Positions 35,824 through 43,935 of a stretch of DNA of 43,935 bases are shown here, one piece after another. Under the pieces are notes generated by a model. That model was not told where the DNA came from, ran no database searches, and saw only the letters and a list, made by a program, of their open reading frames with translations. The stretch covers positions 1 through 43,935 of the forward strand of contig JALRCU010000019.1 of assembly GCA_023257195.1 (NCBI GenBank), given 5' to 3'. The stretch's first letter is position 1. The number at the start of each line of letters is the position of its first letter. Position numbers and translations under genes: made by a program. The DNA is from Holophagaceae bacterium (GTDB lineage: Bacteria > Acidobacteriota > Holophagae > Holophagales > Holophagaceae).

Positions 35824-36918
35824 ATGGTCTCTGCTTGGGATCAGCCCGCCCCAGAATTGAATGGGGATCTTGGGCGTTCGGATTTGCTCAGTTGGAGTCC
35901 CGAGGAATGTGTCAACTGGATGAGGAAATTGGGTCAACCAGACTATCGCGGAGATCAGCTTTTTCGGGGTATCCACCAACAGCGCTGGAGTAGATGGTCT
36001 CAATTCTCAATATTTCCCGAAGACCTCCGTACCGCTCTCGCAGGGCAAGGCAATATCGATTTTCCGGTTATCACGCTCAACCAATCCTCTCAGGATGGCT
36101 CGACGAAACATGTTTTTAAACTACGAGATGGCCTGGAGGTCGAGGGTGTTTTCATGCCGTATCCCAATCGCATTACACTTTGCCTATCAAGCCAAGTGGG
36201 TTGTGCGATGGGTTGCACGTTCTGTGCGACCGGGGATATGGGTATTAAGCGAAATTTAACGGCGGGAGAAATGATTGGGCAAGTCCTCGGAATGCTCGAA
36301 CACCACAGGTATAAAACGACTGGACGACCCACCGATACTCCTTTGAACATTGTTTTCATGGGCATGGGTGAACCGCTTCATAATCTAGATCATGTCATGA
36401 AGAGTTTTCATCTTTTGAGTCACCCTAAAGGACTCGGAATTTCGGCTAAGCGTATTACGCTCTCCACCTCCGGACTCGTTCCGGGTATTGATCGGTTAGG
36501 GACTTATTCACCCCGACCCAAACTTGCCGTTTCGCTGAACGGTTCACAAGATGACTATCGATCAAAAATAATGCCCGTTAATCGAGTTTGGAATTTATCA
36601 GCATTAAAAGAATCTATTTTAAGATTTCCTTTGGGTCCCCGGGAGTGGATTACTCTCGAATATGTCTTACTCAAAAATATAACCGATCGACCCTCAGACA
36701 TGCAGGGGCTGCTTCGATTTGCACACGATATTCCATGCAAGATTAATCTCATCCCTTTTAATCCCCACGAAGGATCAGGGTTTGAAACCCCTAGCGAATC
36801 CCGCATTTCTCAGTGCTGTCAAATTCTTGCCCAAACAGGTTTAATCGTGAGTGTTCGACGATCTCGGGGTCAAGATATTGCAGGAGCGTGTGGTCAACTT
36901 GTTCGAGAGGAAGATTGA
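35824..36918 (+). CDS. rlmN: Dual-specificity rRNA/tRNA adenine-C2 methyltransferase RlmN
   Basis: A radical-SAM enzyme that methylates A2503 of 23S rRNA and A37 of some tRNAs. 364 residues. The cluster-binding cysteines are C127, C131 and C134 in VGCAMGCTFCATG. The catalytic C-terminal Cys is C356 in GACGQL. Also present are VFMGMGEPLHN and ITLSTSGLVPGI. Complete and typical. Confidence 0.97.
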   Translation: MVSAWDQPAPELNGDLGRSDLLSWSPEECVNWMRKLGQPDYRGDQLFRGIHQQRWSRWSQFSIFPEDLRTALAGQGNIDFPVITLNQSSQDGSTKHVFKLRDGLEVEGVFMPYPNRITLCLSSQVGCAMGCTFCATGDMGIKRNLTAGEMIGQVLGMLEHHRYKTTGRPTDTPLNIVFMGMGEPLHNLDHVMKSFHLLSHPKGLGISAKRITLSTSGLVPGIDRLGTYSPRPKLAVSLNGSQDDYRSKIMPVNRVWNLSALKESILRFPLGPREWITLEYVLLKNITDRPSDMQGLLRFAHDIPCKINLIPFNPHEGSGFETPSESRISQCCQILAQTGLIVSVRRSRGQDIAGACGQLVREED

Positions 36919-36959
36919 ATTAGACAGATCAATAGAGAGATGGTGAAATCATCTTTACT

Positions 36960-37751
36960 ATGCGATTCGATTGTTTAACTCTATTTCCTGAATTCTTTGA
37001 GCTAGCCAAAATTGGGCTAACGGGTAAAGCATTCAGAGAACTCGGCCATACTCTCAACGTCCATTCGTTAAGACAATTTTCAGATAAAACACATGGACAC
37101 GTTGATGATGCTCCTTTTGGCGGAGGTCCAGGAATGGTTTTACGTCCTGAGATTCTCATGAAAGCGCTTCGTTCCGTTCCCCAATCTTCTTCGTCTCGGG
37201 TGATCCACTTTTCACCCAAGGGATCGACTCTCACGCACAATAAAATACAGAGTTTCTTAAAATATGATCATTTCATTTTAGTGGCCTCTCGCTACGAAGG
37301 TGTCGATGAGCGCGCCATCCAAATTGGAGTAGATGAGGAGATTAGTATCGGTGATTTTGTAATGAGTGGAGGAGAATTACCTGCCTTGATGTTCATCGAC
37401 GCCCTTGTTCGATGGTTACCGGGTGTACTCGGCAACAATTTATCGGCGCATGAAGATAGTTTCGTGACTGGCCTTTTAGATCATCCTCACTTCACGCGGC
37501 CTGAAATTTTTGAAGGGCGTTCGGTTCCCGAAGTGCTCGTATCCGGCGACCATGAAAAGATTAGACGTTGGCGACTCGAGAGAGCCATGAAGGAAACTAA
37601 ACTCAAGCGACCCGATTTATGGGTAACTTACTTACAGGATCGAATTCGAACTCAAGATCTTCCAACCCAATGGATGGCATGGTGCATTGAACATCCTGAA
37701 ATAGGTGATGCGGCTATGCCCAAAGGTTGGAAGGGTTGGCCACTTGTTTAA
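36960..37751 (+). CDS. trmD: tRNA (guanine-N1)-methyltransferase TrmD
   Basis: Makes m1G37 in tRNAs that read C-starting codons and so prevents frameshifts. 263 residues. LTLFPEFF, DDAPFGGGPGMVLRPE, the trefoil-knot part SRYEGVDERAI and ISIGDFVMSGGELPA are all present. rimM, usually directly before trmD, and rpsP are missing; rlmN takes that place, with rplS after it as usual. Confidence 0.98.
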   Translation: MRFDCLTLFPEFFELAKIGLTGKAFRELGHTLNVHSLRQFSDKTHGHVDDAPFGGGPGMVLRPEILMKALRSVPQSSSSRVIHFSPKGSTLTHNKIQSFLKYDHFILVASRYEGVDERAIQIGVDEEISIGDFVMSGGELPALMFIDALVRWLPGVLGNNLSAHEDSFVTGLLDHPHFTRPEIFEGRSVPEVLVSGDHEKIRRWRLERAMKETKLKRPDLWVTYLQDRIRTQDLPTQWMAWCIEHPEIGDAAMPKGWKGWPLV

Positions 37752-37783
37752 TCGGGGTTTCTTGGCTCTTTTATCCTTTTTAA

Positions 37784-37811
37784 TTGATAATCCAAGACCT
37801 TTAGGTAAACT
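37784..37811 (+). promoter_or_regulatory. Likely promoter for rplS
   Basis: TTGATA (37784-37789), a 16-base spacer and TAAACT (37806-37811) give a plausible sigma-70 promoter. The transcript would have a leader of about 57 bases with a small dyad GGTCA TTT TGACC before the AGGAG site. Confidence 0.45.
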
Positions 37812-37874
37812 GAGAGTTCGGTCATTTTGACCATCAAGAGTCACGTTCTCCAGAACCTCTGACCAGGAGTCTCG

Positions 37875-38240
37875 ATGAGTAATATTGTGAATAAAATCGA
37901 AAAAACCCTACTTAAAAAAGGGCTGCCGGCAATTACCCCAGGCGATACGGTCAAAGTATTTGTCAAGGTCAAAGAAGGAGAAAAAGAACGCGTTCAGCTC
38001 TTTCAGGGAGTTGTCATTAGCCTGAAGGGTGATGGCATGCGAACGATGTTTACGGTTCGTAAGATTTCAAGCGGTGTAGGCGTAGAGCGTATTTTTCCCC
38101 TTCACTCCCCGAGCATTGATAAACTCGAAGTTCTTAGAAGTGGAAAAGTTCGCCGAGCCAAGCTTTATTTCTTGAGAGAGAAACTGGGTAAATCTGGTCG
38201 ACTCAAAGAACGACAAGACGAAGCCTCGAGTGCGGAATAG
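37875..38240 (+). CDS. rplS: 50S ribosomal protein L19
   Basis: 121 residues, at the 30S-50S interface. The motifs PGDTVKVFVKVKEGEKERVQ (split), FQGVVISLKG, FTVRKISSGVGVERIFPLHSP and KLYFLREKLGKSGRLKE are those of the family. Its stop lies six bases from the stop of the opposite-strand ubiD, with no terminator seen between them. Confidence 0.98.
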   Translation: MSNIVNKIEKTLLKKGLPAITPGDTVKVFVKVKEGEKERVQLFQGVVISLKGDGMRTMFTVRKISSGVGVERIFPLHSPSIDKLEVLRSGKVRRAKLYFLREKLGKSGRLKERQDEASSAE

Positions 38241-38246
38241 TTCCCT

Positions 38247-39716
38247 CTAGAAACCGTAATCAGACCATTGCTGACTAATGCGCTTCTCGATTTCTTCGGG
38301 GAACGATAGGTCTTTAGGCCACTCTCTTTTGAATTGGTCATGGATGGAATTCTTTCGGGTAGCGTCAATCCCCACTTTGCTTCCAAAAGCAAAGCGATCC
38401 GATGAATGATCTAGGGCATCAAGAGGACCTTCCGAAAAGAGGAAATCCCTCTTGGGATCCACATTGCTAGTCACCCGAAAAAGGACTTCACCCAAGTCAC
38501 TTACGTTGATGTCATCATCTACGACGACGACACACTTAGAAAACATCAATTGGCCCGTCCCCCAAATGGCATTCATCACTTTCTGAGGATGGCCTGGAAA
38601 TTCTTTTTTTAGACTTACGATCACCAAATTATGGAACGCGCCAAAAGGTGGGAGATGCATATCCTTGATTTCTGGATGGACCATTTGAAGCAAAGGAAGA
38701 AAAATGCGTTCCGTAGCAAGTCCTAAATAAGCATCTTCCATAGGTGGGCGACCCACAATGGTGGCAGGGAAAACAGGGTTTCGCTTCATAGTAATTGCCG
38801 TGACATGGATGACGGGATACTGATCGGCCAAACTATAGTAGCCTGTGTGATCACCGAAGGGTCCTTCGGTCTCCTTTTCTCCGGGATTAACGTATCCTTC
38901 AATGACAATTTCAGAGTCAGCAGGTACTTCTAAATCCTGTGTGACACATTTCACCATTTCAACGCCTTCTCGACGCAAAAAACCCGCAAACATCATCTCA
39001 CTCAGAAAGGGAGGGAGCGGAGCAGAGGCAGCGAACAACAAGCTCGGGTGGCCTCCAAGGGAAATGGCCACAGGCATCTTCTCGTTTTGATCGTAGCCAT
39101 GGCGATTTCGAGCTCCATCATGATGCAGTTGAGTATGAAAACCAAGACGAGACGAGTCCTTTTTTTGAAGACGATACAGACCGGTATTGCGGTGGCCAGT
39201 CTGTTTGTTCTTCGTGTGTGACATTCCAAAGGTGATGTAGGGGCCCCCATCTTCAGGCCACGTAGTCAGAATAGGCAAACGATCTAAAGTAGCATCGGAT
39301 CCTTTATAAATTACTTCTTGGCAGGCACCCGACGAAACGGTTCGCGGCATCCACTCTCCAACTTCAGCAAGGAGGGGTAGTTTGGCAAGCTTATCAAAAA
39401 AAGATGTTCCTTGTTTAGGCATTGCTTCTTGAATGAGGTGTTTGATACGATCCGCAATGGCATCTAGCCCCCGAGGTTCTTCATCGACACCTAACGCCAT
39501 TTGAATTCGACGCGCACTGCCATACATGTTCATGAGAACGGGGATAGAATGACCTTTGGGATTTTCAAATAAAAGCGCAGATCCTCCCTGAGGCGACTTC
39601 ATTATTTTTTCTGCGATGGCACCCATCTCAAGATAAGGGTCAACTTCCACCCGAATGCGGTGTAACTCTCTCCGTTCTTCAAGACGGTTGATGAAATCCT
39701 TAAGGTCTTTACCCAT
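38247..39716 (-). CDS. UbiD-family prenylated-FMN-dependent decarboxylase
   Basis: 489 residues of the UbiD family, which decarboxylates 4-hydroxy-3-polyprenylbenzoate (ubiquinone) or a related step of menaquinone synthesis using prenylated FMN. It has the N-terminal LKDFINRLEERREL, the central region with AISLGGHPSL, and EGPFGDHTGYYS near residue 280, which carries part of the metal and cofactor site. The UbiX flavin prenyltransferase is not in the window. Which quinone pathway it serves is unknown. Confidence 0.88.
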   Translation of the reverse strand: MGKDLKDFINRLEERRELHRIRVEVDPYLEMGAIAEKIMKSPQGGSALLFENPKGHSIPVLMNMYGSARRIQMALGVDEEPRGLDAIADRIKHLIQEAMPKQGTSFFDKLAKLPLLAEVGEWMPRTVSSGACQEVIYKGSDATLDRLPILTTWPEDGGPYITFGMSHTKNKQTGHRNTGLYRLQKKDSSRLGFHTQLHHDGARNRHGYDQNEKMPVAISLGGHPSLLFAASAPLPPFLSEMMFAGFLRREGVEMVKCVTQDLEVPADSEIVIEGYVNPGEKETEGPFGDHTGYYSLADQYPVIHVTAITMKRNPVFPATIVGRPPMEDAYLGLATERIFLPLLQMVHPEIKDMHLPPFGAFHNLVIVSLKKEFPGHPQKVMNAIWGTGQLMFSKCVVVVDDDINVSDLGEVLFRVTSNVDPKRDFLFSEGPLDALDHSSDRFAFGSKVGIDATRKNSIHDQFKREWPKDLSFPEEIEKRISQQWSDYGF

Positions 39717-39719
39717 CCC

Positions 39720-39870
39720 CTTATTTTCTCACTCCTCAAGCCCTATAAAAGGACTTTTTACTTGTCATTGCTGCCTATTTCTGAGATTCTAATAGACCTG
39801 CTTGGTACGAGGCTTTAAGCGCTTCCCTCGGAATGCCGCCTCCATGCCGGTTTAATTCGTGAGGTTGTCT
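39720..39870 (+). promoter_or_regulatory. ubiD-rplU divergent region and rplU leader
   Basis: A 154-base gap between divergent genes. It contains a hairpin with CGAGG and CCTCG arms around 39808-39832, upstream of the rplU GAGG site. TTGTCA near 39761 with TCTAAT downstream has a poor spacing, so no promoter is called. L21 leaders are regulated in some phyla; that link is only a possibility. Confidence 0.25.
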
Positions 39871-40176
39871 ATGTTTGCAGTTATTCAAACTGGCGGAAAG
39901 CAATATCGAGTCTCGGAAGGCGATATTCTTCGTCTCGAACTTCTTGAAAACAAGGGTGCAGTTGAGTTTAACCAAGTCCTTATGATTGGGGACGGCGCTA
40001 AGGTCCAGATTGGGACCCCCCTCGTTAAAGGTGCTAAAGTTATGGGCGAAGTCATACGGGACGGTAAAGCCAAGAAGGTATTGGTCTATAAAAAGAAAAG
40101 AACGACCACCTATCAGCGTACAAAAGGTCATCGTCAGAGTTTTTCTGAAGTTCGTATCAAAAGTATCCAATCATAA
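39871..40176 (+). CDS. rplU: 50S ribosomal protein L21
   Basis: 101 residues from the ATG at 39871 (MFAVIQTGGKQYRV), with GAGG upstream; an ATG at 39859 is in frame but outside the family pattern. It has KKVLVYKKKRTTTYQRTKGHRQ near the C-terminus (split). It is followed by rpmA after 14 bases in the common rplU-rpmA-obg order. Confidence 0.98.
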   Translation: MFAVIQTGGKQYRVSEGDILRLELLENKGAVEFNQVLMIGDGAKVQIGTPLVKGAKVMGEVIRDGKAKKVLVYKKKRTTTYQRTKGHRQSFSEVRIKSIQS

Positions 40177-40190
40177 TCAAGGAGTAAGCC

Positions 40191-40451
40191 ATGGCTACCA
40201 AAAAAGGCGCCGGATCGACTAGAAATGGAAGAGATTCCCAATCAAAGCGATTAGGCGTTAAAGAGTTTGGTGGGGAATTGGTCCCTGCGGGTTCTATTAT
40301 TGTTCGTCAACGAGGTACCAAGTTTAAAGCGGGTATCAATGTTGGTATGGGAGTAGACCATACTCTTTTTGCCAAGGTTGATGGCAAAGTTCGTTTTCAG
40401 GACAAAGGACAACATGGCCGTTTTGTCCATGTTGATCCTCAGGATTCCTAA
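40191..40451 (+). CDS. rpmA: 50S ribosomal protein L27
   Basis: 86 residues starting [20 protein letters not shown], the conserved N-terminus that reaches the peptidyl-transferase centre. There is no N-terminal extension of the cleaved Firmicutes type. [23 protein letters not shown] is intact (split). An AGGAG site precedes it. Confidence 0.98.
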   Translation: MATKKGAGSTRNGRDSQSKRLGVKEFGGELVPAGSIIVRQRGTKFKAGINVGMGVDHTLFAKVDGKVRFQDKGQHGRFVHVDPQDS

Positions 40452-40469
40452 TCTCACTCCGCCCATTCA

Positions 40470-40506
40470 ATGCGCAATCCCGTAAAGGCGATTGCGCATT
40501 TTTTTT
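40470..40506 (+). terminator. Rho-independent terminator after rpmA
   Basis: A 10-bp stem ATGCGCAATC (40470-40479) with GATTGCGCAT (40490-40499) is followed by eight T, just before obgE (start 40518). obgE expression must come from readthrough. Confidence 0.9.
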
Positions 40507-40517
40507 GATTTTTCTCT

Positions 40518-41540
40518 ATGTTTCTTGATCAAATACAAATCGAAATCACTGCCGGGCATGGGGGGCCGGGGGCTACCAGCTTTCGACGAGAGAAGTTCGC
40601 TCCCCAAGGGGGTCCTGATGGGGGAGACGGAGGGGATGGAGGTTCTGTCTTTATTAGAGGCAATCGAAATCTCAATACGCTGAATCATTATCGAAATGCA
40701 CGGAAATTCTCAGCCGAGTCCGGACATAAAGGTGAGGGATCCATGCGGAGCGGTAAAGCGGGTGAAGATATCTACTTGGAGATGCCCCTAGGGGTAGTCT
40801 TAGTAGACAAGATGACAGGTAATAAGGTGGGAGAGATTCTCAGCCACGGAGAGACTTTATGCGTAGCAGTTGGAGGTCGAGGAGGTCAGGGCAATGCTCG
40901 CTTTAGATCGAGTACCAATCGCGCCCCTCGTCACCATCAACCCGGGGAACCGGGACAGGAATTCATACTCGATATTGAACTCAAAATGATTGCCGATGTT
41001 GGACTCATTGGATTCCCCAACGCTGGAAAAAGCACCCTTGTGAGTCTCGTCAGTGCTGCTAAACCTAAGATCGCAGACTATCCTTTCACCACCCTAGAAC
41101 CTCAGTTGGGAGTTGTGGATATTAAACGCTTTGGCTCCGAAGCCACCGACGGCTTTGTCATCGCTGATATACCCGGACTCATTGAGGGTGCGGCTCAAGG
41201 AGTTGGACTAGGAATCACATTCCTACGGCATATCGAACGAACGCGGATGCTGATTCATATGGTCGATCTCAGTGATACCACACAGCGCCCCGACGTAGCC
41301 ATTGGGATCATCGAAAAAGAACTTAGAGCTTTCAGCCAAACCCTTTCTCAGAAAAAAGTGTGGCTTGTTGGTAACAAAATCGATGCAGCACAGAATGATT
41401 CCAACATAAAATATTTTGAACAAGCTTGCGAAAAAAGAAATCAGACACCACGCCTCATTAGTTGCGCTACAGGAGAAGGTATTCGGGAATTAATGTTAGG
41501 GATTTTCAGAGATATTCAAGACGCGGATGTATCTCGATGA
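40518..41540 (+). CDS. obgE: GTPase Obg/CgtA
   Basis: An essential ribosome-associated GTPase. 340 residues. The glycine-rich Obg domain (1-158) has GGPDGGDGGDGG and GGRGGQGNARFRSSTNRAP, split. The G domain has the P-loop GFPNAGKST near 165, DIPGLIEGAAQG and NKID. The C-terminal OCT domain present in some relatives is absent, as in many Gram-negatives. The last codon overlaps the nadD start (ATGA). Confidence 0.98.
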   Translation: MFLDQIQIEITAGHGGPGATSFRREKFAPQGGPDGGDGGDGGSVFIRGNRNLNTLNHYRNARKFSAESGHKGEGSMRSGKAGEDIYLEMPLGVVLVDKMTGNKVGEILSHGETLCVAVGGRGGQGNARFRSSTNRAPRHHQPGEPGQEFILDIELKMIADVGLIGFPNAGKSTLVSLVSAAKPKIADYPFTTLEPQLGVVDIKRFGSEATDGFVIADIPGLIEGAAQGVGLGITFLRHIERTRMLIHMVDLSDTTQRPDVAIGIIEKELRAFSQTLSQKKVWLVGNKIDAAQNDSNIKYFEQACEKRNQTPRLISCATGEGIRELMLGIFRDIQDADVSR

Positions 41541-42115
41541 AATCGCAACGCATCGGTATATTCGGCGGCAGTTTCAATCCTCCCCATTTAGGACACCGCC
41601 GCTTGGCTGAGCTTGCCCTGCAACATCTAAATCTTCATGAACTTCGAATCATCCCAACTTATACCTCTCCTCATAAGGAGTCGTATCTTGCCTCAGCGGC
41701 TCAGCGGCTCAGGATGGTGGAGTTGAATTTCCATGATTTGGATCCGAGGATAAGCATATCCAAAATAGAAATTGATCGTTCTGAGCCAAGCTATACGTTT
41801 CAAACCCTAAAGCACTTCGCAGAAGAAGAGCCATATCACTCTTGGGTACTCATTCTTGGGTCGGATGCCTTAGACGGCTTTGAGCATTGGCAGCATTGGG
41901 AATCCATTCTAACCATATGCCAATTAGCCGTTGCCCCCAGACCCGACTGTACCCCCCAGATGAAGGTATCGATTCCTTATCAATTGCTTCCTAGCACTGA
42001 ACTCCCTTGGTCAAGTCGAACCATAAGAGATGAACTCAGAGAAGGGCGGCGGCCCCAAGGACTCAAACCCGAAGTATTGTCTTTTCTTCTTGATCAAGGG
42101 CTTTATACTGCATGA
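41537..42115 (+). CDS. nadD: Nicotinate-nucleotide adenylyltransferase
   Basis: Adenylates nicotinate mononucleotide in NAD synthesis. 192 residues from the ATG at 41537, which overlaps the obgE stop. The nucleotidyl-transferase motif GGSFNPPHLGH is at residues 9-19 and the second motif is LPWSSRTIRDELREG near 155-170. ATGA overlaps on both sides (obgE and rsfS) mark a tightly coupled operon. Confidence 0.96.
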   Translation: MKSQRIGIFGGSFNPPHLGHRRLAELALQHLNLHELRIIPTYTSPHKESYLASAAQRLRMVELNFHDLDPRISISKIEIDRSEPSYTFQTLKHFAEEEPYHSWVLILGSDALDGFEHWQHWESILTICQLAVAPRPDCTPQMKVSIPYQLLPSTELPWSSRTIRDELREGRRPQGLKPEVLSFLLDQGLYTA

Positions 42116-42495
42116 CTGAATCTCTACTTTCACTACCCATTCGACTCCGTGGGGCCATCATGGCCGCTCAGTCTAAGAAATCTTTCCGGATTAAAGTCTT
42201 ACACCTTCAACCCCTACAAGGATTTGCAGATTATATGATCTTCTTAGGAGGTGGAAGCGATCGACAAAATAGGGCCATCGCAGACGCTATTTCAGAGCAC
42301 TTCAAGGACCTCGGAGAATACCCGCTAGCGGTCGAAGGGATGGAAGAAGGCAATTGGGTTGCGCTCGATTTCAGCGATTTGGTTTTCCACGTTATGAATG
42401 AAGAAACGCGTCGCTTTTATGCCTTAGAAAACCTTTGGAAAGATGCCCCAAAGATCGAAATTCCGGAAGAAATTCCTCCGAACCCATTAAACTAA
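42112..42495 (+). CDS. rsfS: Ribosomal silencing factor RsfS
   Basis: Binds L14 and blocks subunit joining when nutrients are low. 127 residues; the DUF143 pattern is clear: FADYMIFLGGGSDRQNRAIADAI, split, then VEGMEEGNWVALDFSDLVFHV and YALENLWKDAP. The ATG at 42112 overlaps the nadD stop. A Pro-rich tail (IPEEIPPNP) ends it. Confidence 0.95.
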   Translation: MTESLLSLPIRLRGAIMAAQSKKSFRIKVLHLQPLQGFADYMIFLGGGSDRQNRAIADAISEHFKDLGEYPLAVEGMEEGNWVALDFSDLVFHVMNEETRRFYALENLWKDAPKIEIPEEIPPNPLN

Positions 42496-42527
42496 TAGCA
42501 AGCACAGAAAACTTAAGAGGTTAACCA

Positions 42528-43781
42528 ATGACCGATATTACGAATCCCTTTGAGGCTATGCAAAACCGCCTCAAGCAGGCTGCTGATATTTATAAGCTCG
42601 AAGATAATCTCTTCAAAGTATTTATGGCACCTGCGCGAAGCATGATCGTTAGTCTCCCGGTGCAGATGGATAGTGGCAAATGGGAGGTATTTACGGGTTA
42701 TCGTGTACATCACAATACAGCTCGAGGCCCTGCAAAGGGGGGTATTCGTTATGATCTTCATGTCAATTTGGATGAGGTGAAGGCTTTAGCCGCTTGGATG
42801 ACTTGGAAATGCGCCGTAGTCGATGTTCCCTTTGGCGGGGGTAAGGGGGGTATCCTCTGTGATCCCCGAACGATGAGCGCGGGAGAATTAGAGCGATTAA
42901 CACGACGATACATTTCTGAAATTATGGACATCTTGGGACCCGACCGAGATGTACCTGCCCCCGATGTGGGGACCAATCCACAAACAATGGCATGGATCAT
43001 GGACACTTATTCGATGCATGTCCGCCATGCTGAAAAAGGTATTGTTACAGGTAAACCACTTAGCCTAGGGGGGTCCAAAGGTCGCCTAGAGGCAACAGGA
43101 CGGGGTATTTTGATCGTGGCGCGTGAAGCTATGAGAAAAATGAACCGAGTACTCGAGGGATCAACCGCGGTGATTCAGGGATTTGGAAATGTAGGTTCCC
43201 AAGCGGCTCGATTGATGTGTGAAGCCGGAATCAAAATTATTGCTGTAAGTGATGTCAACGGTGCAATCGAAAATAAAAAGGGGATTAATATACCTGCTCT
43301 ACTCAAATATGTAGAGAGTAACAAGGGAAGTATTGTTGGGTTCAAAGAATGCGACCCGATTGATCCTCAAGAAATGCTGACACTAGAGACTGACATCTTA
43401 GTTCCTGCGGCTATTGAGAATCAAATTACTGAAGTCAACGCGTCAAAAATCAGAGCTAAGGTTATTGTTGAAGGTGCTAATGGTCCTACAACGCCTGCGG
43501 CCGATGCGATCTTGCAAGATAAAAATATCTTGGTTGTTCCCGATATTCTAGCTAATTCCGGAGGAGTCACTGTAAGTTACTTCGAATGGGTTCAAAATCG
43601 TCAAGGCTTCTATTGGCGTGAGCGAGAAGTAAATGAGCGGTTGACGGAATATATGGTTCATGCCTTTGAAAGCGTGACGGCAACACAAGAGAAATATAAG
43701 ACAAATCCACGCATTGCAGCCTATATTCTGGCCCTTGACCGCGTGACAGAAGCCATGCATGACCGGGGTTTCTACGCTTAA
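42528..43781 (+). CDS. Glutamate dehydrogenase (Glu/Leu/Phe/Val dehydrogenase family)
   Basis: Interconverts glutamate and 2-oxoglutarate plus ammonia. 417 residues, the hexameric small type. The substrate-binding part has GPAKGGIRYD and the active-site region VDVPFGGGKGGI, with PAPDVGTN and GGSKGRLEATGRG. The Rossmann part has AVIQGFGNVGSQAAR near residue 215, and VVPDILANSGGVTVSYFEW lies near the end. The fingerprint GFGNVG and a following SDVNG suggest NAD use or dual use, but this is not certain. An AAGAGG site precedes the ATG. Confidence 0.95.
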   Translation: MTDITNPFEAMQNRLKQAADIYKLEDNLFKVFMAPARSMIVSLPVQMDSGKWEVFTGYRVHHNTARGPAKGGIRYDLHVNLDEVKALAAWMTWKCAVVDVPFGGGKGGILCDPRTMSAGELERLTRRYISEIMDILGPDRDVPAPDVGTNPQTMAWIMDTYSMHVRHAEKGIVTGKPLSLGGSKGRLEATGRGILIVAREAMRKMNRVLEGSTAVIQGFGNVGSQAARLMCEAGIKIIAVSDVNGAIENKKGINIPALLKYVESNKGSIVGFKECDPIDPQEMLTLETDILVPAAIENQITEVNASKIRAKVIVEGANGPTTPAADAILQDKNILVVPDILANSGGVTVSYFEWVQNRQGFYWREREVNERLTEYMVHAFESVTATQEKYKTNPRIAAYILALDRVTEAMHDRGFYA

Positions 43782-43810
43782 ATCTCGATTGTCTAAAGAT
43801 TAAAAACTCT

Positions 43811-43935
43811 ATGAAATTTAAGGTGAAGTATACGACGCGAACCGGGGAAACCCTTCATCGTATCGCGGAGGGCTTAACTCCAAAAGAAGTTGAGGCACAG
43901 TTTAAAGCCCAGGGTTTCTTTGTTCTACGTATTGA
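43811..43935 (+). CDS. PilC/GspF-type inner-membrane protein, 5' end only
   Basis: Cut by the window edge after 41 codons. The visible N-terminus, MKFKVKYTTRTGETLHRIAE followed by LTPKEVEAQFKAQGFFVLRI, matches the start of PilC (type IV pilus) and GspF (type II secretion) proteins, with a tyrosine-rich strand, a Gly turn and an 'L..QG..V..I' helix. Without the rest the two systems cannot be separated. It starts 29 bases after the glutamate dehydrogenase stop. Confidence 0.65.
   Translation, partial: MKFKVKYTTRTGETLHRIAEGLTPKEVEAQFKAQGFFVLRI

Overview
The window is an ordinary, gene-dense chromosome segment of a Gram-negative (diderm) bacterium. Base composition is moderate, a little under 50% GC by eye. 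Outer-membrane markers are a BamD lipoprotein, an OmpP1/FadL-type porin and a polysaccharide export/chain-length set. The phylum cannot be fixed without a search. The order tRNA-Tyr, tRNA-Gly, tRNA-Thr, tuf, rpmG, tRNA-Trp, secE, nusG, rplK, rplA, rplJ, rplL, rpoB, rpoC and the gene content would suit Acidobacteriota or a deltaproteobacterium-like lineage, but that is a weak inference. I see no transposase, integrase, CRISPR array or rRNA gene.

Layout. Bases 1-430 look unlike the rest: an imperfect palindrome, a terminator and an unrecognised small ORF that cuts off the front part of a polysaccharide-export (Wza/SLBB-like) gene. Bases 430-5500 hold polysaccharide genes on the minus strand (export protein, WecA-like phosphoglycosyltransferase, Wzz-like co-polymerase), with pnp and a strongly structured leader on the plus strand between them. 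Bases 5546-19850 are one long minus-strand transcription and translation cluster running from a strong promoter near 19800 to a textbook terminator at 5546-5571. Bases 19860-24840 (minus) carry rlmB, an OmpP1-type porin, a small membrane protein, a TauE/SafE permease, frr and purM. Bases 24870-30005 carry folE, sod, rplY, pth, rpsF, rpsR and a membrane protein on the plus strand, with mrp on the minus strand. Bases 30002-34362 (minus) hold a methyltransferase, a copper P-type ATPase and prfB. Bases 34514-38240 (plus) hold bamD, a small protein, rlmN, trmD and rplS, followed by a minus-strand ubiD. Bases 39871-43935 (plus) hold rplU, rpmA, obgE, nadD, rsfS, gdhA and the start of a pilC/gspF gene cut by the window edge.

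Most genes serve protein synthesis (ribosomal proteins, EF-Tu, RF2, RRF, Pth, RsfS, Obg, RNA methyltransferases) and RNA synthesis or decay (RpoB, RpoC, NusG, PNPase). No obvious new defence or metabolic system is present. The observations most worth following are: (1) an eight-cysteine insertion in RpoB whose first half has the same cysteine spacing as the RpoC zinc-binding domain encoded next to it; (2) a multi-branched, possibly switching leader RNA before pnp; (3) a hairpin plus T-run between the promoter and the first tRNA of the tuf/rpo cluster; (4) a prfB gene that has lost the usual programmed frameshift but keeps its flanking signals; (5) the broken export gene at the left end.
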